A DNA stretch of 64,000 bases from Neobacillus paridis. Its GTDB lineage: Bacteria; Bacillota; Bacilli; Bacillales; Cytobacillaceae. Below the pieces are notes generated by a model. It did no database searches and was not told the origin of the DNA. It was given only the letters and a program-made list of their open reading frames with translations. Positions 17,386 to 26,832 of this stretch are shown one piece after another. Where the stretch lies: positions 1 through 64,000 of the forward strand of contig NZ_JAESWB010000362.1 in NCBI RefSeq assembly GCF_016765675.1, in the 5' to 3' direction. How positions within the stretch are numbered: position 1 is the first letter of the stretch; every line of letters begins with the position of its first letter. The position numbers were made by a program, and so were the translations under genes.

Positions 17386-17403
17386 GTCGTCATTACCAGT
17401 TTA
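17386..17403 (-). promoter_or_regulatory. Putative GntR operator upstream of agaS
   Basis: On the minus strand this reads AAACTGGTAATGACGAC. The core ACTGGTMATRAC recurs upstream of gntR (18174-18190) and twice upstream of the ABC importer operon (about 22870 and 23010), each time in the same orientation relative to the gene. Confidence 0.5.
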
Positions 17404-17427
17404 GTTGGAAATAGACACAAAATGTAT

Positions 17428-18147
17428 CTATTTCAGCTCTACTGTATAAGTAAACTTATCACCTCTAGCAATGGAAACGGTATATTCAATGACCTTGCTT
17501 TGATCATACGTAATTCGTTCTAACAGTAAGCATGGAGAGCCTTCGACGATCTGTAACATGTCCGCCTCCATTTTGTCCGCACTTACTGCTTTAAAGCTTT
17601 CCACTGCACTCGAGATGTTTACATTGTATTGTTCTCGAAATACTTCATACATTGGGGCATGCTCCAAGTCTTCACGGGAAAGGCTACTAAAAACATCCAC
17701 CGGCAAATAAGAGGTTTCATATAACATCGGCTCTGCGTCTGCAAGCCTGAGGCGAGTTACTTTAAAAAGTTCTGTTTCGACCCTTAGGTTCATGACTTTT
17801 GCCAATTTGCTATCAGCAATCACCTTACTGAAGGAAATCACCTGTGTCGTTGGATGTTTCCCTGCTTTCTTCATTTCTTCGGTAAAACTATAAAATTTCA
17901 CCAGGCTTTGTTTATATGTTCTCGGTGAAACATATGTCCCTTTTCCATGAATTTTATAAATATACCCTTCCTTTTCCAGCTCCTGCATCGTTTGCCTTAC
18001 CGTTGTCCGGCTGACTTCATAAGTTTCGCATAATTCCCGTTCAGATGGGAGCTGATCATTCTCTCCAAGCTCACCTGATTCAATTTTTTCCAACAAGATA
18101 TCCATTAGCTGGTGATAAAGTGGGAGTCGAGAATCCTTTTCTACCAT
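17428..18147 (-). CDS. GntR-family regulator with UTRA effector domain
   Basis: A 239-aa regulator. The N-terminal winged helix (about 5-72) includes LPLYHQLMDILLEKIESGEL and the recognition part CETYEVSRTTVRQTMQELEK. The UTRA domain follows (about 90-235) with the ligand-pocket strand SPCLLLERITYD. UTRA regulators of the NagR/AgaR group sense phosphorylated amino sugars. It lies between agaS and the Gfo/Idh-ABC genes, all on the minus strand. The shared motif 27-43 bases before its own start, also present before agaS and the ABC lipoprotein gene, suggests autoregulation and control of both units. ATG at 18147 has AAAGGAG upstream. Confidence 0.87.
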   Translation of the reverse strand: MVEKDSRLPLYHQLMDILLEKIESGELGENDQLPSERELCETYEVSRTTVRQTMQELEKEGYIYKIHGKGTYVSPRTYKQSLVKFYSFTEEMKKAGKHPTTQVISFSKVIADSKLAKVMNLRVETELFKVTRLRLADAEPMLYETSYLPVDVFSSLSREDLEHAPMYEVFREQYNVNISSAVESFKAVSADKMEADMLQIVEGSPCLLLERITYDQSKVIEYTVSIARGDKFTYTVELK

Positions 18148-18173
18148 GATAAACTCCTTTAAAGTGGTATCTT

Positions 18174-18190
18174 TGTTATGACCAGTTTTC
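18174..18190 (-). promoter_or_regulatory. Putative GntR operator upstream of gntR
   Basis: Minus-strand GAAAACTGGTCATAACA matches the ACTGGTMATRAC motif seen before agaS and the ABC importer, at the same distance from the start codon (27 bases) as at agaS. Confidence 0.5.
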
Positions 18191-18247
18191 TGCTATTCTA
18201 TTATATACATAAGGTAGAAAAGTTTACCACCTCAGCTGTGAATTTTA

Positions 18248-19513
18248 TTAAACAGTTTCTGCTTTCTCCTTTTTCAAATTGGCGACATATTCCTCTAAGG
18301 AAATTGTTTTCCCGGTTACTCTGGATTCTTCGGCGGCATAAGCAATCATATGACTTTGAGCCGATGCACGTGCTGATGTTAAGCTGCTATGATTTTTCTC
18401 ATTTACCCGCTGGATGAAATCAGCCATAATTTTCGTGTCAGACCCCATATGTCCGCCCTTCACGGTTGCCGGGTGAACCATTTCCGTTTGACCGGAAAAA
18501 TAGTTTATCAGCAGTTCATTTTTTGCATCATTTCCAATAATTTCACCTTTTGTACCCATAATCTTAAAGTGGCGGCAAATATCCTTCGTAAAGGCGGTCA
18601 TCGTAAAGGAGACGGTCACCTCATTTTCAAATAATAAATTAACGACTTGATGGTCAACCACATCATTATCACAGTGGTAGACGCAGCGCCCATATGGTCC
18701 TTCTTGAATCGCCTTTAATCTGCTGGCAAGGCTTGAGTCGGCGGTAATCACGTTGGCCGGCCATTCATCGCGGTCATGTAAGTACCATTTAGCAGCGGAA
18801 TATGGGCATTCCTTTTCCACCTTACAGCCGTCAAGGCAGCGTAATGCGGCACCTTCAGGGGCATTTTCCTTTTTGAAATAGGTTAAGCTGCCGTAAGAAG
18901 AAACACTCTTACATTCCGTACCAATTAACCATGCCAGCATATCCATATCATGGCAGCATTTTTGCAAAATCATTGAGCTCGATTCCTGGGAATTGCGCCA
19001 ATTGCCGCGGACAAAACTATGTGCCTGATGATAGAAACCGACATTTTCATTCCATTGCACGGAAACAATATCCCCAATTACTTTTCTATCGATGATTTCT
19101 TTTAATGCTTGATAAAATGGGGCATACCTCAATACATGGCAAACGGTCAAGATTGTTTGATGCTTTTCAGCTGCCTCGGCAATTTCTAATGTCTCAAGCG
19201 GGATCGGTGACATTGGCTTCTCCAGCAAAATACTATAGCCTTTCTCAATTGCCTGCATCACAGGTTTATAGTGATCACGGTCAGGACTGCAGATCAACAA
19301 TGCCTCACATAGTTTCTCTTTTTCTAACAGTTCCGTCCAATCTGCGAATCTCCTACTCTCCGGAATCCCGTGTGCCTCGGCAAATTTATTACGTTTTTCC
19401 TTATCAGGTTCAGCTACGGCAATAAACTGAATTTCATGAGGATACCTTAATGCATATGAACCATAGGCATAGAATCCTCTATTCCCTGCACCAATTAACG
19501 CTGCTTGTATCAT
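18248..19513 (-). CDS. Gfo/Idh/MocA-family NAD(P)-dependent sugar oxidoreductase
   Basis: About 421 aa. The Rossmann fold opens with MIQAALIGAGNRGFYAYGSY. The conserved LLEKPMSP lysine motif (about 95-102) and the downstream CCHDMDMLAWL with His/Asp are typical active-site elements. A Cys-rich insertion (CLDGCKVEKECPYSA) is a known subgroup trait. Such enzymes oxidise, epimerise or open sugars through 3-keto intermediates. The start is ATG 19513 with GGGAGG before it; the frame can be opened 13 codons earlier, but without a ribosome site. It is the last gene of the ABC importer unit (gap of 28 bases to the permease stop), so it likely acts on the imported sugar. Confidence 0.85.
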   Translation of the reverse strand: MIQAALIGAGNRGFYAYGSYALRYPHEIQFIAVAEPDKEKRNKFAEAHGIPESRRFADWTELLEKEKLCEALLICSPDRDHYKPVMQAIEKGYSILLEKPMSPIPLETLEIAEAAEKHQTILTVCHVLRYAPFYQALKEIIDRKVIGDIVSVQWNENVGFYHQAHSFVRGNWRNSQESSSMILQKCCHDMDMLAWLIGTECKSVSSYGSLTYFKKENAPEGAALRCLDGCKVEKECPYSAAKWYLHDRDEWPANVITADSSLASRLKAIQEGPYGRCVYHCDNDVVDHQVVNLLFENEVTVSFTMTAFTKDICRHFKIMGTKGEIIGNDAKNELLINYFSGQTEMVHPATVKGGHMGSDTKIMADFIQRVNEKNHSSLTSARASAQSHMIAYAAEESRVTGKTISLEEYVANLKKEKAETV

Positions 19514-19541
19514 TATGATTCCTCCCTGCTTGTGAATTCTG

Positions 19542-20375
19542 TTATTTTCCACCTGTTAGCGCAATCCCTTCAATAAATTGCTTTTGCAGGATAATAAATA
19601 AGATTAACATTGGCAAAATCGCTAAGAACGAACCTGCCATCAAAATTGGATAGTTGGTTAAATATTGGCCTTGTAATGAAGCTAAGCCTACAGATAATGT
19701 CATTTTGTCTGGTGAACTATTGACAATCATTGGCCACATTAGTTCATTCCAGCTCCATAGAGCGGTGAAAATTCCTAAAGCAATCAGCCCTGGCTGAGCC
19801 AAAGGCAGCATGATCCGCCAATAGATTTGAAAATGGTTACAGCCGTCAAGCCGGGCGGCCTCTTCCAGTTCCTTTGGAAGCCCCATGAAAAATTGCCGCA
19901 ATAAGAATGTCCCAAAGGCACTAAATAAACCGGGAACAATGACTGCTTGCAAGGTGTTTAACCAGCCTAATTTGACCATGATCATGTATTGTGGAAGCAA
20001 AAATACCTGCCCGGGAACCATTAAAACCGAAAGCGCCAGCAAAAATAAAAAGTTTCTGCCCGGAAATTCGATTCTAGCAAAAGCATAGGCTGCGAGCGAA
20101 CACAAAAACAACTGTCCAACCGTTCGGGCAACGGTTACGATAAACGTGTTCAGCATGAATTTAAAAAAGGGCAGCAAATCGAAAACTTCCTTGTAATTCC
20201 CCCATTGTAAATCCTTTGGAATCAGCACCGGGGGAACATGAATCGACTCACCATAGGTCTTTAATGATGTGAGAATCATCCATAAAAAGGGCACTACCAT
20301 TGCCACAGAGCCAAGAATGAGAATGAAATGAATCAAAAATGTCTTACCGGTAAAAAGCCGTTTTGTTTTTTCCAA
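19542..20375 (-). CDS. Sugar ABC transporter permease (MalG/UgpE type)
   Basis: 277 aa with six transmembrane segments. The EAA loop reads ELEEAARLDGCNHFQIYWRI (about 178-197), the contact point for the shared MsmX-like ATPase. It forms the channel with the neighbouring permease. TTG at 20375 with AAAGGAGG is the start. The operon lacks an ATPase gene, as is usual for CUT1 systems in Bacillus. Confidence 0.88.
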   Translation of the reverse strand: MEKTKRLFTGKTFLIHFILILGSVAMVVPFLWMILTSLKTYGESIHVPPVLIPKDLQWGNYKEVFDLLPFFKFMLNTFIVTVARTVGQLFLCSLAAYAFARIEFPGRNFLFLLALSVLMVPGQVFLLPQYMIMVKLGWLNTLQAVIVPGLFSAFGTFLLRQFFMGLPKELEEAARLDGCNHFQIYWRIMLPLAQPGLIALGIFTALWSWNELMWPMIVNSSPDKMTLSVGLASLQGQYLTNYPILMAGSFLAILPMLILFIILQKQFIEGIALTGGK

Positions 20376-20389
20376 TGGTTCCCCCTCCT

Positions 20390-21337
20390 TTAATCATAAT
20401 GAACCCATTTTTTCTGCAAGGCCATTTGAATCGCCGTAATAATCAGGATGACAATCAACAATACGACAGCGATTGCAGCTGCATATCCTTTATCATTTAA
20501 GACGAAGGCATGCTGATAGAATAAATAAACAATGGATTGTGTATGTTCCAACGCTGTACTGCCTTTGCCGATCATCATAAAAATTAAATCAAATACTTGA
20601 AAAGCGCCAATTAAGGACATGATCGTCACAAAGAAAATGACAGGAGACAGCAATGGCAGCGTGATTTTAAAGAATACCGTGAACGGCCCGGCACCATCAA
20701 TTTCCGCCGCTTCGTAATAAACTCTGGGAATCCCCTGTAAACCAGAAAGAAAAATAACCATGTTATAGCCGACTCCACTCCAAATGGCTACTACTATGAT
20801 TGAATATAAAGCTATTTTTGGATCACTAACCCAATGTGGCCCTTTTATTCCGAACAGTGATAAGAGATAATTCAATAAACCGTAATCTGCATTGTATAAC
20901 CATCTCCACACCATAGCGATCGCAGCAGGCATAGTAATAACAGGCAGGAAATACAAGGTTCGATATACGGTTTTTCCCTTTATCTTTTGATTCAGGAGAA
21001 CAGCTACCAGGATCGAAAGGAAAATTCCAATCGGGACGGTAAAAATAATGTAAATGGCCGTATTTTTAATCGATTGAAATAGGTTTGCGTCAGTGAGCAT
21101 TCGTTTATAATTTTCCAATCCAATCCAAACATGCTGTCCAAACGCACCCCATTCAGTAAAACTATAGTAAAAAGTTTGGAGAATCGGCCAGAGATAAAAA
21201 ATAAACAAGCCCAGCATCGTTGGAGCAATCATCACATAAGCCCAGAAGTAGTCAGACCGTTTCTTCGTCTTTGCTAAACTGGAGACGGATTTTTTCCTTT
21301 TTCCCTTCACATCACCATTCAGAGGAAGTTCCTTCAC
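20390..21337 (-). CDS. Sugar ABC transporter permease (MalF/UgpA type)
   Basis: About 315 aa with a cytoplasmic N-terminus rich in Lys and six transmembrane helices. The EAA motif is YYEAAEIDGAGPFTVFFKIT. I place the start at GTG 21337, directly after AAAGGAGGG. The open frame continues upstream to 21436, but that extension runs through the hairpin-rich leader and lacks a ribosome site. It partners with the second permease and the lipoprotein encoded upstream. CUT1 family members import di- and oligosaccharides or amino sugars; no substrate can be read from the sequence. Confidence 0.85.
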   Translation of the reverse strand: MKELPLNGDVKGKRKKSVSSLAKTKKRSDYFWAYVMIAPTMLGLFIFYLWPILQTFYYSFTEWGAFGQHVWIGLENYKRMLTDANLFQSIKNTAIYIIFTVPIGIFLSILVAVLLNQKIKGKTVYRTLYFLPVITMPAAIAMVWRWLYNADYGLLNYLLSLFGIKGPHWVSDPKIALYSIIVVAIWSGVGYNMVIFLSGLQGIPRVYYEAAEIDGAGPFTVFFKITLPLLSPVIFFVTIMSLIGAFQVFDLIFMMIGKGSTALEHTQSIVYLFYQHAFVLNDKGYAAAIAVVLLIVILIITAIQMALQKKWVHYD

Positions 21338-21550
21338 TGTTTTCCCTCCTTTTTTTAGCCGATAGGAAAGTATAACTTTCCTATCAGGTATAAGTGCACA
21401 AGGGAAGACTTCCTGTGGGTAGTCATCGCAGCCCAAAAGTAGTGCTTTTGGGCGAACTACGCCTCTGTCTTCGCCTTAAAGGCTCGCCAATCGGCGAGTT
21501 TTCTTTAGAAAACAAAGAGGAGAAAGATCCATTTCCCCTCTTTATTTATT
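21338..21550 (-). terminator. Hairpin-rich spacer with partial terminator after the binding-protein gene
   Basis: On the minus strand AAAGAGGGG and CTCCTCTTT arms (21513-21543) are followed by GTTTTC, a leaky terminator that would leave more lipoprotein than permease mRNA. Further inside are CTCGCC/GGCGAG (21483-21498) and GCCCAAAAG/CTTTTGGGC (21431-21453) hairpins. The remaining sequence looks like an intergenic repeat rather than a gene. Confidence 0.55.
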
Positions 21551-22804
21551 CTAGTTCTTGGCGAGTGCATCATTTGCCATTTTATTTAATTCTTTGGCGG
21601 CATCTTCAACACTAACTTCCAAGCTCCAGGCTTTTTTCAACACATCCACTTCATATTGCCAAATTTCCCCTGTTGCTTTCACACTTGGAAGGGGCACAGA
21701 ATATTCGGCGCTGTCGATAAAGACCTTAAGATTCATATTCGGAACTGATTTTAGCCAAGCATCTTGCGTGCCGTTATAGGCCGGAATGACTGTTCCGGTT
21801 TTGGCAAATATTTCAGCCGCATCTTTTGATCCTAAGAATTGGACAAATTTCCAAGCTGCATCCTTATGCTTTGTATTGGCCGCAATCACGTTGGCTAAAC
21901 CATGGATCGAAACAGCACGTTGTTTGCCTTTTGGCAGTACGGCAACATTAATGTCAGGATTTTTCTTATATTCCGGAACCATCCACGGACCATCGAACAT
22001 CATCGCAATTTTTCCTGATGAGAATAATTCAGATGCGGCCGTTTCTGTCATTTGCGCTTGTGTTGGCGATAAACCTTCTTTAATAAAGCTTACATCGAAT
22101 TTCAGGGCTTCAATTGTTTCAGGTTTGTCAAACCCAGCGGTTTTCCCATCAGCAGAAACAATTTCACCGCCATTTTGCCAAATGAAGTTATAGTATCCTT
22201 CTTGGTTCATCAGTGTAGAAGCAAAACCCCAAATCCCTTTATCCTTATTTGTCAGCTTTTTCGCCACTTCTTTTAATTTGTTCCAGTCCCAAGATTCATC
22301 AGGATAAGCTACACCTGCATCATCAAAGATCTTCTTGTTATACCATAAGCCGATCGTATCGTAGTCTTTTGGAATTCCGTATACTTGGTCATTGACTGTA
22401 TAGAGATCAACCAATGACTTCGGATAGTTATCTAAACTATAATCGTCTTTTTTAACAAGGTCGTTCAGCGGGATAATAACCTTTCCTTCTGCATATTGCT
22501 GCACGTGAGCCCCATTCATCCATAGAACATCTGGTAATGCCCCGCCTGTTGCTGCGGTCTCAAGCTTTTGGAAATACTGACCATACGGAGTAATTTCTGT
22601 TTTCACCTTAATGTTTGGATATTTTTCGTTAAACTTTTTAATAATCTCGTTGATTGCCGGAACTTGTTTCTTATCCCAAAATCCATAGGTAATTTCAACT
22701 TTTCCATCTTTCGATTCTCCGGATGATTTATCACTTGAACTGCATCCGGCTAATCCTAATAATCCCAACACTATGGCTACCAACATAATCAACCACTTTT
22801 TCAC
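21551..22804 (-). CDS. Sugar ABC transporter substrate-binding lipoprotein
   Basis: 417 aa. A lipoprotein signal peptide ends in LLGLAGC, giving a lipid-anchored Cys at about residue 21, followed by a Ser-rich linker. The mature part is a family 1 extracellular solute-binding protein with ITYGFWDKKQVPAINEIIKK and the WYNKKIFDDAGV motif of CUT1 binding proteins. It captures the sugar outside the membrane for the two permeases downstream. GTG at 22804 follows AGGAAGGG. Two copies of the motif shared with agaS and gntR lie in the promoter region, so the same GntR regulator probably controls it. The ligand is unknown; an amino sugar or oligosaccharide is likely from context. Confidence 0.88.
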   Translation of the reverse strand: MKKWLIMLVAIVLGLLGLAGCSSSDKSSGESKDGKVEITYGFWDKKQVPAINEIIKKFNEKYPNIKVKTEITPYGQYFQKLETAATGGALPDVLWMNGAHVQQYAEGKVIIPLNDLVKKDDYSLDNYPKSLVDLYTVNDQVYGIPKDYDTIGLWYNKKIFDDAGVAYPDESWDWNKLKEVAKKLTNKDKGIWGFASTLMNQEGYYNFIWQNGGEIVSADGKTAGFDKPETIEALKFDVSFIKEGLSPTQAQMTETAASELFSSGKIAMMFDGPWMVPEYKKNPDINVAVLPKGKQRAVSIHGLANVIAANTKHKDAAWKFVQFLGSKDAAEIFAKTGTVIPAYNGTQDAWLKSVPNMNLKVFIDSAEYSVPLPSVKATGEIWQYEVDVLKKAWSLEVSVEDAAKELNKMANDALAKN

Positions 22805-22865
22805 AATGCTTCCCTTCCTTCTTAACAGATTAATAGATTTTTGAGCAGGGTAATAGTGACATCAC

Positions 22866-23025
22866 GATGTTATGACCAGTTATAACCAACTGTTATATAT
22901 CAGCATAAAAAATAGGCCCACTTTCTCTTATATCCCACCCTATTAAGTTCTGTGGCCTTTACCACCCCCATGCAGATAGATTGATAAACATGAAACTTCT
23001 TTAGTAATGATGTCATTACCAGTCT
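22866..23025 (-). promoter_or_regulatory. Promoter region with two GntR-type operator motifs
   Basis: Minus-strand copies of ACTGGTMATRAC occur at 22870-22881 (with TTGGTTATAAC directly beside it) and at 23012-23022. The second overlaps an inverted repeat GTAATGA-TG-TCATTAC (23004-23019). They lie 65-220 bases before the lipoprotein start. Together with the sites at agaS and gntR they outline a local regulon. Confidence 0.5.
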
Positions 23026-23114
23026 GTTATAGTATAGCATCAATCTATTGTTTTCAAAATATATTTTTTGTTATCCCTTTCAAAATAATTTCGACATTAT
23101 TCGACATTTTTCTC

Positions 23115-23148
23115 TAAAAAAGACAGCTATCAAACGGATTGACAGCTG
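23115..23148 (-). terminator. Terminator of the GGDEF/EAL gene
   Basis: On the minus strand GGCAGCTGTCAA pairs with TTGATAGCTGTC over 12 bases (two G-U) and is followed by TTTTTT. It starts six bases past the stop codon. Confidence 0.8.
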
Positions 23149-23153
23149 CCTAT

Positions 23154-25658
23154 TTACTCGATCCCTTCGCCTGTAACTGAGCTTTCCTGTGCTTTAAGTC
23201 CAAATTGATCGACTAATTGGTCAAACGGTAGCGGCGGGCTAAATAAATAGCCTTGGACCTGCTGGCATTTTTCCTGATGAAGGATTTCCTTTTGTTTCTC
23301 TGTTTCAACACCTTCGGCAATAACATTAAAATGCAAGTGATGTGCCATTGAAATAATCATTGATACGATGGTTGTTTCGTTTTCATGCAACAGCAGATCG
23401 CGGACAAATGACTGGTCAATCTTGATGCGGTCGACTTTTAGATATTTCAAGTAAGACAAGGAAGAATATCCAGTCCCAAAATCATCAATCGCAATATGTA
23501 CCCCCAATTCCTTCAACGCTTGCAGCATTTTAAGGGTATGATCAATATTCATCATCATGCTTTCGGTAATTTCCAATTCCAGATATTGCGGCGGCAGCTG
23601 GGTCTCCGCTAAGATTTGCCGTACTTTATCAACTAAGTTTTGTTGATAAAACTGCCGTACCGACAAGTTGACGCCGACAGCAATTGGCGGGAGATTCTGA
23701 TCATGCCACTGCTTCACTTGACGGCAGGCGGTCCGCAATACCCACTCCCCGATGGGCACGATGAGTCCCGTTTCTTCGGCAATTGGAATAAATTTAGCCG
23801 GCGAGACAATTCCATATTTGGGGTGACGCCAGCGCAGCAACGCCTCGACACCAGTGATCTCGCCATTATCCAGATTAATTTGCGGCTGGTAAACCAAGTA
23901 TAATTCATTATTTTCCAATGCATGATATAAATCATTCTCTAACACGAGATGGTCGAGCGCCTTCCCATCCATTGATGGATGATAGAATCCAAACGACTGA
24001 TTTTGGGCATGAGCCTCCATAAGTGCCATGTTCGCGTGCTGCAGTAATTCTTCAGTCGTTCTGCCATGATCGGGATAAACAGCAGCCCCAATACACATCG
24101 TGACATTGACGAATTGATTTTGTGCTTGAAGGGGCTCCCTTAAAGCCGTGTGAATTTGCTCCACTACGACGGTAACATCATCTTCCTGGTTGAAAATTGG
24201 CAGGATTAAGGCAAATTCATCGCCTGTCAGCCGCGCCAAAATCAACTCTGGCGACAGATAACTTTTGAGCCGTTCCGCTGTTGCCCACAAAATCACGTCA
24301 CCAAAAGAGTGCCCCAGAGCTTCGTTGATTTTTTTAAAGCGGTCAATATCCAAAATCAAGATCGCTCGTTTTTGATTCGGATCTCGCTGCACGAGTTCGC
24401 TCCATTTATCATGTAAAAACCGCGCTTTGGGTAGAGTCGTTAACTCATCATAGAAAGCCATGTATTGAATCAATTCCTGGTCTTTTTTTTGCTGTGTAAT
24501 ATCCCGGAAGACCATAATAGAGCCAGCCAACTGTTCTTTTTCAAAAAATGGCGTCTCCACAACTGAAGCTGGGAAAAGCTCTCCGCTTTTTTTCAGCAGC
24601 ATTTCCTCACCATCTTTGAATAAATCGCTGCCCCGGTTTGCCGCCTTGTTTTTTCTCAGAACAAGCTCATAAAAATTCTTGCCGAGGATGTCCCTCGCTG
24701 ACCATTGGAGTAACCGCTCCGCCTCTCTATTTATATACGTTACCTTTTCAGTTGGATCCATTACGACAAGGCCTTCACCCATATTGGAGGTGATTGCTTG
24801 AAGAAAGCGCTCATTTTGGATTAATAGATCTTCCACCTCCTTTTGTTTATGAAAGGGCTCTTCAATCGCGGAATGATAAACGGCCCGTTGTAAAAAATAG
24901 AAGCCGGCCAATTGAAACCAATGCCCTACAAAATTATTAATATCATACACACTTTTATACGTTGTAAATAAATAATCAGCACAAATCATATAGATCGAGG
25001 CCACAATCAGCATCGTATTAAAAATTTCCTTCGATCGAATCCGAAACAGTAACAAAATAATAATGAGAAATTCCGCCCCCATGGCAACATACTGCAAATT
25101 GTCCTTTAGGCTGGTTGTACCGATTCCATCAATTACAAGGTGTGGAAGTAATTGCTTTGGATAAAAAATTACGATAATCCAAAAAAGCGAATAAATAAAG
25201 GCAAGGCTATAAGCGATCATTCTGCTTTTATAGGTCACCACCTTATCTTTCAAAGCGACAACCGACAATATTCCGAATACTTCTGTTAAGCGTGAGACAA
25301 TAAAGAACCATGTCGCCTTATACGCCGAACTATCACCAAAAAAATGCGGCATTCCCTTGTAAGTCAACATGTGAGCCATTTCTAAAAGGGCAACGGAACA
25401 AAAGATTGAACCAATCCATAGGCGATATTTTGATAAATTATGCGGGAAAATCGTCCAAGATTGCGTCGTAATCATAAGGGCAATCGTTAAAATGAGCGAC
25501 TCCATGAGAAAATGAATCGCCAGATAGTTTTGTTCACCAAAAATTCCATATAAAGGTTGACGAAAAATGACCGCACTTATCAGAATGATGAATGATATTA
25601 CAATAACTAGACCGTGTTCCTTCCATAAATAGTGAAGGTGTCGATTTGTCCGTACCAC
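23154..25658 (-). CDS. MASE3-PAS-GGDEF-EAL membrane protein, likely c-di-GMP phosphodiesterase
   Basis: 834 aa. Residues about 15-265 form a seven- to eight-helix MASE3-like sensor with the HMLTYKGMPHFFGD segment. A PAS domain follows (about 280-390) with ITSNMGEGLVVMDPTEKVTY. The GGDEF domain (about 400-555) carries TGDEF in place of GGDEF/GGEEF, so cyclase activity is doubtful. The EAL domain (about 575-820) keeps VEALLRW, LEITES and AIDDFGTGYSSLSYLKYLKV with the metal-binding acidic pair. The protein most likely hydrolyses c-di-GMP under control of a membrane or redox signal. The start is GTG 25658, weakly supported by GAAGGGAATGGG. It is monocistronic and divergent from the GDPD gene. Confidence 0.87.
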   Translation of the reverse strand: MVRTNRHLHYLWKEHGLVIVISFIILISAVIFRQPLYGIFGEQNYLAIHFLMESLILTIALMITTQSWTIFPHNLSKYRLWIGSIFCSVALLEMAHMLTYKGMPHFFGDSSAYKATWFFIVSRLTEVFGILSVVALKDKVVTYKSRMIAYSLAFIYSLFWIIVIFYPKQLLPHLVIDGIGTTSLKDNLQYVAMGAEFLIIILLLFRIRSKEIFNTMLIVASIYMICADYLFTTYKSVYDINNFVGHWFQLAGFYFLQRAVYHSAIEEPFHKQKEVEDLLIQNERFLQAITSNMGEGLVVMDPTEKVTYINREAERLLQWSARDILGKNFYELVLRKNKAANRGSDLFKDGEEMLLKKSGELFPASVVETPFFEKEQLAGSIMVFRDITQQKKDQELIQYMAFYDELTTLPKARFLHDKWSELVQRDPNQKRAILILDIDRFKKINEALGHSFGDVILWATAERLKSYLSPELILARLTGDEFALILPIFNQEDDVTVVVEQIHTALREPLQAQNQFVNVTMCIGAAVYPDHGRTTEELLQHANMALMEAHAQNQSFGFYHPSMDGKALDHLVLENDLYHALENNELYLVYQPQINLDNGEITGVEALLRWRHPKYGIVSPAKFIPIAEETGLIVPIGEWVLRTACRQVKQWHDQNLPPIAVGVNLSVRQFYQQNLVDKVRQILAETQLPPQYLELEITESMMMNIDHTLKMLQALKELGVHIAIDDFGTGYSSLSYLKYLKVDRIKIDQSFVRDLLLHENETTIVSMIISMAHHLHFNVIAEGVETEKQKEILHQEKCQQVQGYLFSPPLPFDQLVDQFGLKAQESSVTGEGIE

Positions 25659-25959
25659 ACAGTCCCATTCCCTTCATTTGTGTTGTTTTCCATTTATTTA
25701 GTAAATCATGGATATTCGACTATATTTTACACATTTCTCCCGATAATAGCGAATGATTTTTCTTACAAATCAAATATTAAATGAAAACGCACCATTTAGC
25801 GAGTCCGTTCGAGCGGTTCATGAGGCGTAGCTGAATTTATACGACATAGGAAAGGATAACAATTGTAAAAAATTTACATATTTCTATTAGCTAAAATATA
25901 CTGAAATGACATGATAGCCGTGAAAATTTTTTAAGCCTTCACAGGAGAGTGGTGATGAT
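25659..25959. promoter_or_regulatory. Divergent intergenic region, GGDEF/EAL and GDPD genes
   Basis: About 300 AT-rich bases hold promoters for both directions. Sequence resembling TTGTAA...TATATT lies before the GDPD gene. I see no riboswitch, clear palindrome or small gene here. Confidence 0.35.
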
Positions 25960-26808
25960 GTGCGTGTTCTTTTGCTTTTATGGTTAGTGACCTTCCCAGT
26001 CCATACGACAGCAGCAGGTTTTGGTAAGGAAAGGATGACCATTATTGCTCACCGCGGTGCTTCTGGAGACGCCCCTGAGCATACAATCGCCGCCTATCAG
26101 CTTGCTGTCGAACAGGGGGCCGATTATATCGAATTAGATTTACATATGACGAAAGACCGGCAGCTCATTGCCATTCATGACGATACTCTTGACAGGACCA
26201 CAAATGGCAGCGGAAAGGTGCACGCCTTTACACTTGCAGAAATAAAGCAGCTTGATGCCGGTTCATGGTTTAACCACAAATACCCGGGAAAAGCGCAGCC
26301 GTATTACCACGGACAAACAATTCCCACTCTAGCCGAGGTCATCAACCATTATGGAAAATCTATCAACTACTATATCGAAATAAAAAAACCACAGCAGACT
26401 CCAAAAATGGCTGATGAATTGCTAAGGGTTTTAAGACAGCAGCAATTGATTGGCAAGCGTACAGGCCCTGCTGACCGCGGAAAGATCATCATCGAATCGT
26501 TTCATCCGGACAGTCTGAAATACCTGCGCCACAAAGCACCTGAACTGCTCCTCATCCAATTGGGCGAGGATGCAGCTGAAATGAAGCTGGCGGAAATCGC
26601 CCAATATGCCGACGGTGTCGGCCCAAACTTTTCCACCCTTAACGAAGAATTTGTAAAACTAGCCCATCGGCACGGCCTCCTTGTTCATTGCTGGACGGTC
26701 AACAGCGAAACCGCTATGATAAAATTGAACAGCTGGAATGTTGACGGCATCTTCACCAATTACGTTAAGATCGCCAGAAAACATGTGGGGAAGCACGGAG
26801 AAGAATAA
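25960..26808 (+). CDS. Secreted glycerophosphodiester phosphodiesterase
   Basis: 282 aa. A short signal peptide (LLLLWLVTFPVHTTAAG) precedes a GDPD TIM barrel. Visible catalytic elements are IIAHRGASGDAPEHT (His and Arg-Gly-Ala), the metal-binding YIELDLHMTKD (Glu and Asp) and IAIHDDTLDRTTNGSG (second His). It cleaves glycerophosphodiesters, or possibly lipoteichoic/wall teichoic acid units, outside the membrane to glycerol-3-phosphate. GTG at 25960 has AGGAGAG about ten bases upstream. The LysR gene starts 25 bases after its stop and may be cotranscribed. Length is near that of GlpQ (about 290). Family is firm; the natural substrate is not determined. Confidence 0.88.
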   Translation: MRVLLLLWLVTFPVHTTAAGFGKERMTIIAHRGASGDAPEHTIAAYQLAVEQGADYIELDLHMTKDRQLIAIHDDTLDRTTNGSGKVHAFTLAEIKQLDAGSWFNHKYPGKAQPYYHGQTIPTLAEVINHYGKSINYYIEIKKPQQTPKMADELLRVLRQQQLIGKRTGPADRGKIIIESFHPDSLKYLRHKAPELLLIQLGEDAAEMKLAEIAQYADGVGPNFSTLNEEFVKLAHRHGLLVHCWTVNSETAMIKLNSWNVDGIFTNYVKIARKHVGKHGEE

Positions 26809-26832
26809 ATCTGCTTCCCGCACAGGAGGCAG

